From positions 23,195-87,194 of the forward strand of contig NZ_VLKI01000007.1 in the NCBI RefSeq assembly GCF_007830235.1: a stretch of 64,000 bases of DNA, given 5' to 3'. Below, piece after piece: positions 56,222 through 64,000 of this stretch. Position 1 is the first letter of the stretch; the number at the start of each line of letters is the position of its first letter. The DNA is from Cytobacillus oceanisediminis. Its GTDB lineage: Bacteria > Bacillota > Bacilli > Bacillales > Cytobacillaceae. The notes under the pieces were generated by a model. It was not told the DNA's origin, ran no database searches, and worked only from the letters and a program-made list of their open reading frames with translations. A program made the position numbers and the translations under genes.

Positions 56222-57454
56222 ATGTTTAAAAAAATGACTGCGGGTGTGATGGCTTTAACATTGGGTGCCTCTTTATTAGCGGGATGCTCGTCAGGCGGGG
56301 CCGATGACGGAAAGGTAACACTTGAGCTTTTCTCAAACAAAGTTGAAAGCATTGACACATATAAGAGTTTAATTAAAGAATTCGAAGCACAAAATCCTGA
56401 TATTAAAATTAAACTGGATGCACCGCCTGAAGCTGAAACCGTATTAAAAACACGTCTTACTAAAAATGACCTTCCTGATATCATGTCCATCGCAGGAAAT
56501 GCTACTTACGGTGAATTAGGCCGTGCGGGTGTTCTGGAGGATTTTTCAGGAATTGACCTGACAAAGACCGTACAGCCATCTTACATTGATATGGTAAATC
56601 GTTTGGTTGGACCTGAGGGAGAGGGAACTTACGGCCTTCCATACGCAACGAATGCGAATGCAGTTATCTACAATAAAGCAAAATTTGAAGAGCACGGACT
56701 TGAAGTTCCAGCAACTTGGGATGAATTTATCGCCAGCCTTGAAAAGGTGAAAGCAGCAGGAGATACACCTATTTACTTTACTTTAAAGGATGCATGGACA
56801 GGCATGATTGCTTGGAATTCCCTTGGTGCAAATGTTGCCGGTGAAGATTTTGCAGAAAAGAAAAATGCCGGAGAAGCAACATTCGTGGAAAACTATGATG
56901 AAGTGGCAGACAAAATGGCTACTTTAGTCCAATATGGCCACAAAGATAATATGGGAGTTGCTTATGGCGATGGAAATAATGCATTTGCCAACGGAAAATC
57001 TGTTTTCTATCTTCAAGGAAACTGGGCTATTCCTGAAATCTTAAAAGCAAATCCTGAAATGGAGCTTGGTGTATTCCCAATGCCGGTAACAAATGATCCT
57101 GAACAAAACAAACTCGTTTCTGGTGTTGACGTTCTTCTAGCGGTTAGTGAAGAGACTGAACACAATGAAGAAGCTATGAAATTTGTTGAATTTATGATGA
57201 CAAAAGAAACCGCTCAAAAGTACATTGATGAGCAAAAGGCATTCTCCGCCATTGAAGGCGTATATCAGGAAAACCCTGTTTTTGAGGGCATCAAAGCTAA
57301 CTTTGAAACTGGAGCGATTACAAGCTTCCCGGATCACTACTATCCAGCAGGCATGGGGGCTGAAAACCTTGTTCAGGAATTCTTAATCAAGAAAGATAAA
57401 GAGAAGTTCTTGAAAAAAATGGACAGCGAGTGGGAAAAAGTCCAAAATCGCTAA
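56222..57454 (+). CDS. ABC sugar-binding lipoprotein
   Basis: This 410-residue extracellular solute-binding protein has a lipoprotein signal peptide with lipobox LLAGC (Cys about 23) and a family 1 binding-protein fold (VTLELFSNKVESIDTYKSLI, KNDLPDIMSIAGNATYGELG, GLPYATNANAVIYNKAKFEE, FYLQGNWAIPEILKANPEM). It captures an oligosaccharide for the two permeases. GGGGGA lies right before the ATG. The hairpin at 57463 partly terminates after this gene, giving excess binding protein. Confidence 0.92.
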   Translation: MFKKMTAGVMALTLGASLLAGCSSGGADDGKVTLELFSNKVESIDTYKSLIKEFEAQNPDIKIKLDAPPEAETVLKTRLTKNDLPDIMSIAGNATYGELGRAGVLEDFSGIDLTKTVQPSYIDMVNRLVGPEGEGTYGLPYATNANAVIYNKAKFEEHGLEVPATWDEFIASLEKVKAAGDTPIYFTLKDAWTGMIAWNSLGANVAGEDFAEKKNAGEATFVENYDEVADKMATLVQYGHKDNMGVAYGDGNNAFANGKSVFYLQGNWAIPEILKANPEMELGVFPMPVTNDPEQNKLVSGVDVLLAVSEETEHNEEAMKFVEFMMTKETAQKYIDEQKAFSAIEGVYQENPVFEGIKANFETGAITSFPDHYYPAGMGAENLVQEFLIKKDKEKFLKKMDSEWEKVQNR

Positions 57455-57462
57455 TGGCTAGG

Positions 57463-57496
57463 AGCCAGGGGGTCTTACGGGATTCCCTGGCTTTCT
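57463..57496 (+). terminator. Attenuating terminator after binding-protein gene
   Basis: AGCCAGGG (57463-57470) pairs with CCCTGGCT (57485-57492), followed by TTCT. The weak T run suits partial readthrough into the permease genes. Confidence 0.7.
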
Positions 57497-57560
57497 AAAA
57501 ACTTTTAAATCCTCTCAAGTTAGACTTTGTCTAGCTCCAGGCGCATTGCGCTTTTCAAAA

Positions 57561-57640
57561 AGGCTATGTTAGAGCTCATTTATGATTTTGGCACCCTGTT
57601 GATTGGAGCGGAAATCGACGGGCAAGTTTAACAGAGCCTT
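57561..57640 (+). repeat. Deletion remnant of the intergenic dyad repeat
   Basis: AGGCTATGTTAGAGCTCATT and GCACCCTGTTGATTGGAGCG are joined directly to GGAAATCGACGGGCAAG and AACAGAGCCTTA, so the whole GC-rich core is missing and only the two ends remain. Upstream TGTCTAGCTCCAGGCGC is another common Bacillus intergenic sequence. Confidence 0.7.
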
Positions 57641-57658
57641 AAAAAAGGAGTTGTCATA

Positions 57659-58522
57659 ATGAAAAAGAAAAATAGTGTGTTTCTCATCATAACGATACCT
57701 GCCTTTCTCCTTTTCTTCATTTTTCATAGTTATCCAGCCTTGCAAGGGATTTTTTACAGCTTTACGGATTGGAAAGGGTATGGAGATTGGAACTTCGTTG
57801 GATTAAAGAACTACCTGAATGTTTTTAAAGATGGACGTGCAGGGGATGCTTATCTATTTACCTTTAAATTTGCTATTGTATCTACCATTCTGGTAAATAT
57901 AATTAGTCTTTTGGTTGCCATCGGGCTTAACTCGAAAATTAAATTTCACAAAACACTTCGGGCCATCTATTTTTTACCTTATATTCTTAGTATTTTAATA
58001 GTTGGCTTTATCTTTAATTTTATTTTTGCGCATTTTCTTCCGCAGATTGGTGATGCATTTGGATGGGAGTTTTTGACCCGAAATATTCTAGGAAATCCGG
58101 ATTTGGCCTGGATCGGAATAGTCATCGTGGCAGTATGGCAAGCTGTTTCTTTTAATACGATTTTGTACCTTGCTGGTCTCGTTACGATATCAGAAGATTT
58201 ATATGAAGCTGCAAGTATCGACGGTGCCGGTGTTTGGACAAAGTTCTGGAAAATTACATTTCCGCTGATTGCTCCTTTCTTTACGATTAATATGGTACTG
58301 TCACTGAAAAACTTCCTGATGGTGTTCGACCAGATTGTTGCCTTAACAGGCGGAGGCCCAGGAAAGTCAACAGAATCCATCTCCTTGCTTATTTACCGTG
58401 GAGGATTCGAAGGAGGAGAGTTCGCGTATCAATCAGCGAATGCTGTTATTTATTTTATCGTTATCATTGTCTTCTCTATCATTCAATTAAAATTCTTAAA
58501 TAAAAGAGAGGTGGAAAACTAA
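57659..58522 (+). CDS. ABC sugar permease, MalF-type
   Basis: This 287-residue permease has about six transmembrane helices and the EAA loop YEAASIDGAGVWTKFWKITF, which docks the ATPase. LTGGGPGKSTESISLLIYR is typical of this subunit. AAAGGAG lies eight bases before the ATG. It overlaps the next gene. No ATPase gene is present, as in other Bacillus carbohydrate importers that share the MsmX ATPase encoded elsewhere. Confidence 0.92.
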   Translation: MKKKNSVFLIITIPAFLLFFIFHSYPALQGIFYSFTDWKGYGDWNFVGLKNYLNVFKDGRAGDAYLFTFKFAIVSTILVNIISLLVAIGLNSKIKFHKTLRAIYFLPYILSILIVGFIFNFIFAHFLPQIGDAFGWEFLTRNILGNPDLAWIGIVIVAVWQAVSFNTILYLAGLVTISEDLYEAASIDGAGVWTKFWKITFPLIAPFFTINMVLSLKNFLMVFDQIVALTGGGPGKSTESISLLIYRGGFEGGEFAYQSANAVIYFIVIIVFSIIQLKFLNKREVEN

Positions 58523-59343
58523 TGAATCGCAAAAAAACAAGCTGGCTGGTCACCACTTTCTTAATTTTAGGTTCATTGCTTATTCTTTTTCCACTATATT
58601 TAACGATCACAATCGCCTTCAAAACACCGCCTGAAATGGCCGGCAATTTATTGGCGCTTCCAAAATCATGGTCGTTTGATAACTTTGCAAAAGCAATTGA
58701 AATGACTAATTTTTTCAATGCATTTAAAAACAGTGCGTTTGTTACAATTTTTGTTGTCATTTTTACAGTACTGACAAATTCGCTCGTATCCTACGCCATT
58801 GCACGTAATCTTCACAAAAAGTTTTATAAGTTCCTATACTTCTACTTTTTAAGTGCGATGTTTATCCCGTTTCCGATTATCATGCTTCCGCTTGTGAAGC
58901 AGACTAGTTCATGGGGAATGGATAATCTGGTCGGGTTAATCATTCTGTATATTGTTTTCAATCTTTCCTTTAATGTATTTATCTACATTGGCTATATCAG
59001 AGCTATTCCAGTTGAGCTTGAAGAGGCAGCCATTATGGATGGTGCAAGCACTTGGGGAGTATTCTGGAAAGTTATTTTCCCTCTGCTTGCGCCAATGAAT
59101 GCCACGGTAGCCATTATTACGAGTCTGGGTGCCTGGAACGACTTCATGCTGCCGCTCGTGCTTCTGAGCGACCGGGAAATGGCGACACTGCCGCTCGTGC
59201 AATATATATTCCAGGGCCAATTCAGCACAGATTATAATCTCGCATTTGCCTCCTATTTAATGGCACTTGCTCCAATGATCATCGTGTACATTTTTGCCCA
59301 AAAATGGATCATTAGCGGAGTAATGAAAGGTTCAATAAAATAA
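58522..59343 (+). CDS. ABC sugar permease, MalG-type
   Basis: This 273-residue permease has six helices and the EAA motif ELEEAAIMDGASTWGVFWKV. The LGSLLILFPLYLTITIAFKT opening and the C-terminal FAQKWIISGVMKGSIK are typical of MalG-like subunits. Its ATG overlaps the preceding stop. It forms the membrane channel with the MalF-type protein; the substrate is likely an alpha-glucoside. Confidence 0.92.
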   Translation: MNRKKTSWLVTTFLILGSLLILFPLYLTITIAFKTPPEMAGNLLALPKSWSFDNFAKAIEMTNFFNAFKNSAFVTIFVVIFTVLTNSLVSYAIARNLHKKFYKFLYFYFLSAMFIPFPIIMLPLVKQTSSWGMDNLVGLIILYIVFNLSFNVFIYIGYIRAIPVELEEAAIMDGASTWGVFWKVIFPLLAPMNATVAIITSLGAWNDFMLPLVLLSDREMATLPLVQYIFQGQFSTDYNLAFASYLMALAPMIIVYIFAQKWIISGVMKGSIK

Positions 59344-59345
59344 GA

Positions 59346-59530
59346 GTTGGCTGTGATAATGCTTATAATATTTCAGCACCCTGTTGATTGGAGTGGAAGG
59401 CGTGAGACTCCAGCGGGAGGAGCGTGTCAACGGGAGACCCCGCAGGCGCGAATGCGCCGAGGAGGCTCCCGGACCGCCCGTGGAAAGCGAACGCCTGGAA
59501 CGGAAATCAACAGGCCTACTTAACAGACCC
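59346..59530 (+). repeat. Intergenic dyad repeat, full-length copy
   Basis: GTTGGCTGTGATAATGC, GCACCCTGTTGATTGGAGTG, the core with CTCCAGCGGGAGGAGCG and GAGGAGGCTCCCGGACCGCC, ending GGAAATCAACAGGCC and TTAACAGA. It separates the permease from the first alpha-glucosidase gene. Confidence 0.85.
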
Positions 59531-59571
59531 TAAAATAATATGAATCAATTTGTGGATCGGAGTTGTAAAAA

Positions 59572-61257
59572 TTGAACAAAACATGGTGGAAAGAAAGCGT
59601 CATTTATCAAATCTATCCAAGAAGCTTTAACGATTCAAACGGAGACGGAATTGGCGATATCAATGGCATCACAGAAAAAATTCCTTACTTAAGTGAACTG
59701 GGAATCGATGTAATCTGGCTGTCGCCGGTTTACAAATCCCCTAACGATGATAATGGCTATGACATCTCAGATTACCGCAATATCATGGATGAATTCGGAA
59801 CAATGCAGGACTTTGACCGCATGCTGGCTAAAGCACATGAGCACGGCATTAAAATCATGATGGATCTTGTTGTCAATCACTCAAGTGACGAGCACCAATG
59901 GTTCCAGGAATCACGTAAATCCAAAGATAACCCTTACAGAGATTATTATATCTGGAAAAAGACAGACAATGGAGAGCCTCCAACCAACTGGGGCGCTGCG
60001 TTTGGCGGAAGTGTATGGGAATTTGAAGAACAAACAGGCGAATATTATTTGCATCTTTTCAGCAAAAAACAGCCTGATCTTAATTGGGAAAATCCTGTTC
60101 TAAGAAATGAAGTCTATGAAATGATGCGCTATTGGCTTGATAAAGGCATCGATGGGTTCCGAATGGATGTCATCAACTTCATTTCCAAAGATACAAGCTA
60201 TCCGCAGGGAGAGATCCGTGAAGGTCATAAATATGGGAACGGAAGCAAGCATTATATGAATGGACCGAGAATCCACGAATTTCTGCAAGAAATGAATAAA
60301 GAAGCACTTAGAGATTATGATACGATTACGGTTGGCGAGATGCCAGGTGTTACAGTCGAAGAAGGCAAGCTTTACACAGGGGAAGACCGAAATGAGTTAA
60401 ATATGGTGTTCCATTTTGAACATGTCGGGCTAGGTGACGGCCAATACGGCAAATGGGATCCCCGTCCATGGAAACTAACGGAACTAAAAGAAATTTTCAC
60501 AAAGTGGCAAAAGGGCCTTGAAAATGATGGCTGGAATAGCTTGTACTGGAGCAACCACGACCAGCCGCGGGCCATTTCCAGATGGGGAAATGGCTCCGAT
60601 GAATATCGTGTTGTTTCAGGGAAGATGCTTGCTACCTGCCTTCATATGATGCAGGGCACTCCATATATTTACCAGGGTGAAGAAATCGGCATGACGAACG
60701 TCAATTTCAATGATATCAACGATTACCGTGATATTGAAACATTAAATGCATACCGTGATCTAACTCCGGATTCATTGACTCACGAAGAAATTTTTAAAGG
60801 AATCCATGAGCGGAGCCGTGATAATGCCAGAACACCGGTCCAATGGGATGGCAGCCCTAATGCAGGTTTTACAACTGGAACGCCTTGGATCAATGTAAAT
60901 CCTAATTATGAAGAGATTAATGCAGAAGCTGTATTAAAAGATGAAGAATCAATCTTCCATTATTATAAAAAGCTCATTCAATTAAGAAAGCAAAATGAAG
61001 TCATTGTGTACGGAACATTTGACTTAGTCATGGAAGAAGATGAGCAAATCTTTGCTTTTACAAGAACACTAGGCGAAGACCAGCTGCTTGTCATGTGCAA
61101 TTTCAGCGGGGAAACTCCTATATTTAAGCTGCCGGAGACTTTAAGTTATTCTTTTAAAGAATTATTGATTTCAAATCTAAATGTGAATGAAAATGAATCA
61201 ATTGATGAATTAACGCTTAAACCTTATGAGGCAAGAGTATATCGATTAAAGAAATAA
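59572..61257 (+). CDS. GH13 alpha-glucosidase (oligo-1,6-glucosidase-like)
   Basis: This 561-residue glycoside hydrolase matches the MalL/oligo-1,6-glucosidase group. GH13 motifs are DLVVNHSSDEH, GFRMDVINFISK (Asp nucleophile), TVGEMPGVTV (acid Glu) and WSNHDQPRAISRWG. Val directly after the nucleophile Asp is associated with alpha-1,6 specificity. It has no signal peptide, so it hydrolyses imported isomalto-oligosaccharides, and possibly sucrose, in the cytoplasm. The start is TTG with GGAG about ten bases upstream. A paralogue follows after a terminator. Confidence 0.92.
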   Translation: MNKTWWKESVIYQIYPRSFNDSNGDGIGDINGITEKIPYLSELGIDVIWLSPVYKSPNDDNGYDISDYRNIMDEFGTMQDFDRMLAKAHEHGIKIMMDLVVNHSSDEHQWFQESRKSKDNPYRDYYIWKKTDNGEPPTNWGAAFGGSVWEFEEQTGEYYLHLFSKKQPDLNWENPVLRNEVYEMMRYWLDKGIDGFRMDVINFISKDTSYPQGEIREGHKYGNGSKHYMNGPRIHEFLQEMNKEALRDYDTITVGEMPGVTVEEGKLYTGEDRNELNMVFHFEHVGLGDGQYGKWDPRPWKLTELKEIFTKWQKGLENDGWNSLYWSNHDQPRAISRWGNGSDEYRVVSGKMLATCLHMMQGTPYIYQGEEIGMTNVNFNDINDYRDIETLNAYRDLTPDSLTHEEIFKGIHERSRDNARTPVQWDGSPNAGFTTGTPWINVNPNYEEINAEAVLKDEESIFHYYKKLIQLRKQNEVIVYGTFDLVMEEDEQIFAFTRTLGEDQLLVMCNFSGETPIFKLPETLSYSFKELLISNLNVNENESIDELTLKPYEARVYRLKK

Positions 61258-61262
61258 TGAGA

Positions 61263-61285
61263 GGGCCTTTAAAAGGCCCTTTTTT
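61263..61285 (+). terminator. Terminator between the two alpha-glucosidase genes
   Basis: GGGCCTT (61263-61269) pairs with AAGGCCC (61273-61279), followed by six T. Confidence 0.88.
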
Positions 61286-61320
61286 ACGAGTTACTAAAGT
61301 TTAATAAAGAGGTGTCCCCT

Positions 61321-62943
61321 GTGAATAAGAAGTGGTGGAAAGAAGCGGTTGTTTATCAAATTTACTGGAGAAGCTTTTTCGATTCCGATAGAGATGGCTA
61401 TGGTGATATAAAAGGGATAATGGAGAAGCTCGATTATATTAAGGATCTTGGCATTGATGTAATCTGGCTGAATCCATTTTATAAATCCCCTGACCGAGAT
61501 AATGGCTATGATATCTCGGACTATTATGGTGTGATGAATAGAGCAGGAGATATGGCGACTTTTGAAGAGTTGATCCAGGAAATCCATAGCCGCGGTTTAA
61601 AGGTGATAATGGATCTCGTCGTCAACCATACATCTGATCAGCATCCATGGTTTTCTGAATCCCGTTCTTCGAAAGATAACCCGAAAAGAGATTGGTATAT
61701 TTGGGAAGATCCAAAGGGTGGCAGGGAGCCGAATAACTGGCGTTCCTATTTTGCGCCATCTTGTTGGGAGTGGGATGAGCCAACAGCCCAATATTATTAT
61801 CATTCTTTTGCGGTAGAGCAGCCGGACCTTAACTGGAGAAACCCTGAACTTCGAAATGAAATTTACAAAATGATGAGATTTTGGCTTGATAAAGGGATTG
61901 ATGGCTTCAGAATGGATGTTATTAATCTCCTGGCTAAAAAAGAAGATTTTTCAGATGCCGAGAATCCAAACAATATCAGCTATTTGGCCAATAATCCTGG
62001 TATTCATGACTATCTTCAGGAAATGCACAGGGAGGTTCTTCGGCATTATGATGTTATGACAGTCGGCGAGATTCCATTTGTCTCTCCTGAGGAAGGATTG
62101 CTTTATGTAGATGAGAGCCGGAATGAGCTAAATACTTTATTCCATTTCCAAGTAGCAGATGATATGCCAACCTGGGATATGCTTCGGTATAAGGAAATAC
62201 AAACAAGCTGGTATGAAGGCCTTGAGCAAAGGGGCTGGAATTCGCAATTTCTTAACAATCATGACCACACAAGGCAAGTAACCCGCTACGGGAATGATCG
62301 TCATTACCGTGTTCAATCTGCCAAGCTGTTAGCAACAATGATTCATACGCTGCCTGGAACTCCTTATATTTTTCAGGGTGAAGAGATAGGAATGACAGGT
62401 GTCCGATTTGATTCTATTGAGGATTACAATGACATTGCCATGAAGAATAAATACCAGGAAGAAGTAACAAAAGGTCGCGACCCGCAGGAGGTTTTTGAAA
62501 GCTTGATTTTATTGAGCCGTGATAATTCCAGAACGCCTATGCAATGGAATGATGCTCCACAAGCAGGTTTTTCAAGTGGGGAACCATGGATTAAGGTGAA
62601 TCCAAACTACAAGGAAATCAATGTGGAAGCTGCCCTAAATGACCCTGATTCCGTTTACTTTTATTATAAAAAGCTAATCGCCTTAAGAAAAGAAAACGAC
62701 GTAATGGTGTACGGAGACTATAAGGATTTACTGCCTGATGATGAACATTTATATGTTTATTCACGCTCTTGCAAGGATGAAACATGGCTGATTGTCCTGA
62801 ACCATTGTGACGTGGAGCAGGCATTCACTTTGGATGGCTTTACTAATAGGAAGCTTATCCTCTCAAATTACCAGCGTGATTTGGAAAAAGATGAAGAAGT
62901 ACTGTTTCCGCATGAAGCGAGAATCTATCAAATCAAAAAATAA
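61321..62943 (+). CDS. GH13 alpha-glucosidase, second copy
   Basis: This 540-residue paralogue has KKWWKEAVVYQIYWRSFFDS, DLVVNHTSDQH, GFRMDVINLLAKKED (nucleophile), TVGEIPFVSPEEG (acid) and NNHDHTRQVTRYGN. It also has Val after the nucleophile. It differs from the first copy in the region before helix 4 (SDAENPNNISYLANNPGIHD), so substrate preference may differ. GTG 61321 follows GAGGTG at six bases; an in-frame GTG at 61312 overlaps that site and is unlikely. Confidence 0.9.
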   Translation: MNKKWWKEAVVYQIYWRSFFDSDRDGYGDIKGIMEKLDYIKDLGIDVIWLNPFYKSPDRDNGYDISDYYGVMNRAGDMATFEELIQEIHSRGLKVIMDLVVNHTSDQHPWFSESRSSKDNPKRDWYIWEDPKGGREPNNWRSYFAPSCWEWDEPTAQYYYHSFAVEQPDLNWRNPELRNEIYKMMRFWLDKGIDGFRMDVINLLAKKEDFSDAENPNNISYLANNPGIHDYLQEMHREVLRHYDVMTVGEIPFVSPEEGLLYVDESRNELNTLFHFQVADDMPTWDMLRYKEIQTSWYEGLEQRGWNSQFLNNHDHTRQVTRYGNDRHYRVQSAKLLATMIHTLPGTPYIFQGEEIGMTGVRFDSIEDYNDIAMKNKYQEEVTKGRDPQEVFESLILLSRDNSRTPMQWNDAPQAGFSSGEPWIKVNPNYKEINVEAALNDPDSVYFYYKKLIALRKENDVMVYGDYKDLLPDDEHLYVYSRSCKDETWLIVLNHCDVEQAFTLDGFTNRKLILSNYQRDLEKDEEVLFPHEARIYQIKK

Positions 62944-62950
62944 GCAATCG

Positions 62951-62980
62951 AAAAAGGGGACTGGAACAGTTCCCTTTTTC
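62951..62980 (+). terminator. Terminator after second alpha-glucosidase
   Basis: AAAAAGGGGACTG pairs with CAGTTCCCTTTTT (62951-62963 with 62967-62979) with a 3-base loop and one G-T pair. Confidence 0.88.
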
Positions 62981-63068
62981 TTTGCTTAAACAATAAGAAA
63001 AATCTATATTGACAAAAATTTCAAATTGACTAGAATTATTGGAAACCAATTAAGAGGAGACAGACCCA

Positions 63069-63881
63069 TTGAATAATATCTGCAAATTCCATGAGTATAG
63101 CTGGGTTGGAAGTAAGGAACCGTTCTTGGATGAAATAAGTATCCTGCATATTGGAAGAATGGTTTTAGGGCGATTTGGAGGGAACACTTCTGCAGGACAA
63201 TATAAAAATGAAGACGGCTGCCTGCTATGGGCAAGTGAATACCATGATTGGGAATTTGTTGTTTTGTTGGATGCCCATACGACAGCACAAAGCGCAGAGC
63301 TGGTCATCGAAACGATTCAATCATTAAAAAACGAAATCAAAGGATTTATGTCTTTTTCAGCAGGTGAAGCATTTGATAAAATCGGTAAGCTTTTACTGGC
63401 TGTCTTTAATAGTCAAAATTTCAAAGATTCCTGTAGAAAGGTAAGAGGTGAGACAGCGTTTTTATGCACAGTGAGAAAAGGTTCATTTCTTTGGTGGCTT
63501 TCAGTTGGAGATTGTATTTTGCACTTATTTCATCCAGACCTCTTCCCATTCAAGGAGTTTCAGCAAAACCATCGAAGCTTTTACGAATGGATTGGGAGAG
63601 TCAACACTTTCGAACTGCCGGTTCCCTGTTATACCATGGGAACAAAAGAGCTAAGAAAAGGGGATAGTCTTATATTTCTTACAACAGATGGACTGACAGA
63701 ATGCCCAAATACCAGTTTTTCTGATCCGCAGGAAATATTAAATGTCCTAAAAAAGGGAAAAAATGCGAATGGTGTAACTGAACTTTTAAAAATAATAAAA
63801 GAGAAAAATGCCCGTGATAGTACGACCATTATATCCTGGAATGTTGAATCTGAAAGGATAGGGAGCCATCCGGGCAGCTAA
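63069..63881 (+). CDS. Divergent PP2C-like protein phosphatase
   Basis: This 270-residue protein has the PP2C outline: GQYKNEDGCLLWA (like the QDR/NED motif), VVLLDAHTTAQS in place of DGHGG, FLWWLSVGDCILHLF, SLIFLTTDGLTECP and a C-terminal ARDSTTIISW (DNxT-like). Several metal Asp positions remain (VLLDAH, TTDG, RDST), so it may still bind Mn2+, but the Gly of DGHGG are lost and activity is uncertain. The TTG start is preceded by AGAGGAGACAG. It has no transmembrane or sensor domain. No kinase partner is in the window. Confidence 0.75.
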   Translation: MNNICKFHEYSWVGSKEPFLDEISILHIGRMVLGRFGGNTSAGQYKNEDGCLLWASEYHDWEFVVLLDAHTTAQSAELVIETIQSLKNEIKGFMSFSAGEAFDKIGKLLLAVFNSQNFKDSCRKVRGETAFLCTVRKGSFLWWLSVGDCILHLFHPDLFPFKEFQQNHRSFYEWIGRVNTFELPVPCYTMGTKELRKGDSLIFLTTDGLTECPNTSFSDPQEILNVLKKGKNANGVTELLKIIKEKNARDSTTIISWNVESERIGSHPGS

Positions 63882-64000
63882 GTAACTCAGGGATAATAAT
63901 TAAATAGGGAAAATATATCATTTCAGTTGAAACAACATGATCAACTAAACAGATCAACGAAGAAAGTGTCTAGGGCAAGAGGAAAATGGTAGTTAATCGA

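Overview
The window looks like chromosomal DNA of a low-GC Gram-positive spore former of the Bacillaceae (Bacillus, Cytobacillus or Mesobacillus type). The support is a YyaC sporulation protein, a Bacillus-style nas operon with a TnrA box, an LtaS-type lipoteichoic acid synthase, a CxxH/CxxC small protein, strong Shine-Dalgarno sequences before most genes, frequent TTG/GTG starts and many intergenic GC-rich repeats typical of this group. I saw no rRNA, tRNA, prophage, transposase gene or CRISPR array.

Layout. (1) 1-5.8 kb: a truncated XRE-TPR regulator, an acetamidase/formamidase, an EamA exporter, a secreted M14 carboxypeptidase, a 50-residue orphan protein and yyaC. (2) 5.85-21.7 kb: a large accessory metabolic locus. 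Two nearly identical GntR/FadR-type regulators bracket most of it. Between and beside them are an aspartate-dehydrogenase-like enzyme, two polytopic transporters, a ProC-like NAD(P) protein, a 28-residue peptide, a 111-residue orphan, two [2Fe-2S] ferredoxins, a creatininase-family amidohydrolase, a heme-oxygenase-like diiron oxidase, an aldehyde dehydrogenase, a GlcG/HbpS protein, a chromate-transporter pair and a RidA-family deaminase. Thirteen intergenic copies of the palindrome GTATAC, mostly within TTKGTATACMAA, sit at its promoters, so much of it looks like one regulon. I cannot name the substrate. This is the best candidate for an undescribed system. (3) 21.9-28.4 kb: a secreted M28 aminopeptidase, an operon of MBL hydrolase, M42 peptidase, hydroxypyruvate isomerase and tartronate semialdehyde reductase, and a lysozyme-like protein.

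(4) 28.7-40.5 kb: a Tad/Flp type IVb pilus locus (flp, tadV, tadE, tadG-like, cpaB, tadZ, tadA, tadB, tadC) without a secretin, as expected for a one-membrane cell. Its CpaB carries a C-terminal SH3b-like domain. It is preceded by a KaiC-like ATPase, a small winged-helix-like protein and a PocR/GAF/LuxR regulator. (5) 40.5-43.3 kb: a decayed serine-hydrolase gene and ltaS. (6) 43.4-54.9 kb: nitrate assimilation, with narK divergent from nasB-nasC-nasD-nasE-hemD-like-nasF and a perfect TnrA box between. Nitrate is imported, reduced by NasBC, nitrite is reduced by NasDE, and NasF supplies siroheme precursor. (7) 55-63 kb: a LacI-type regulator with matching operators, an ABC sugar importer lacking its own ATPase, and two GH13 alpha-glucosidases, together an isomalto-oligosaccharide or sucrose-type utilisation cluster. 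(8) 63-63.9 kb: a divergent PP2C-like protein.

Repeats. Seven copies or remnants of one roughly 130-190 bp dyad repeat, and three different short tandem-repeat arrays (periods 52, about 21 and 20 bp), occupy intergenic gaps.
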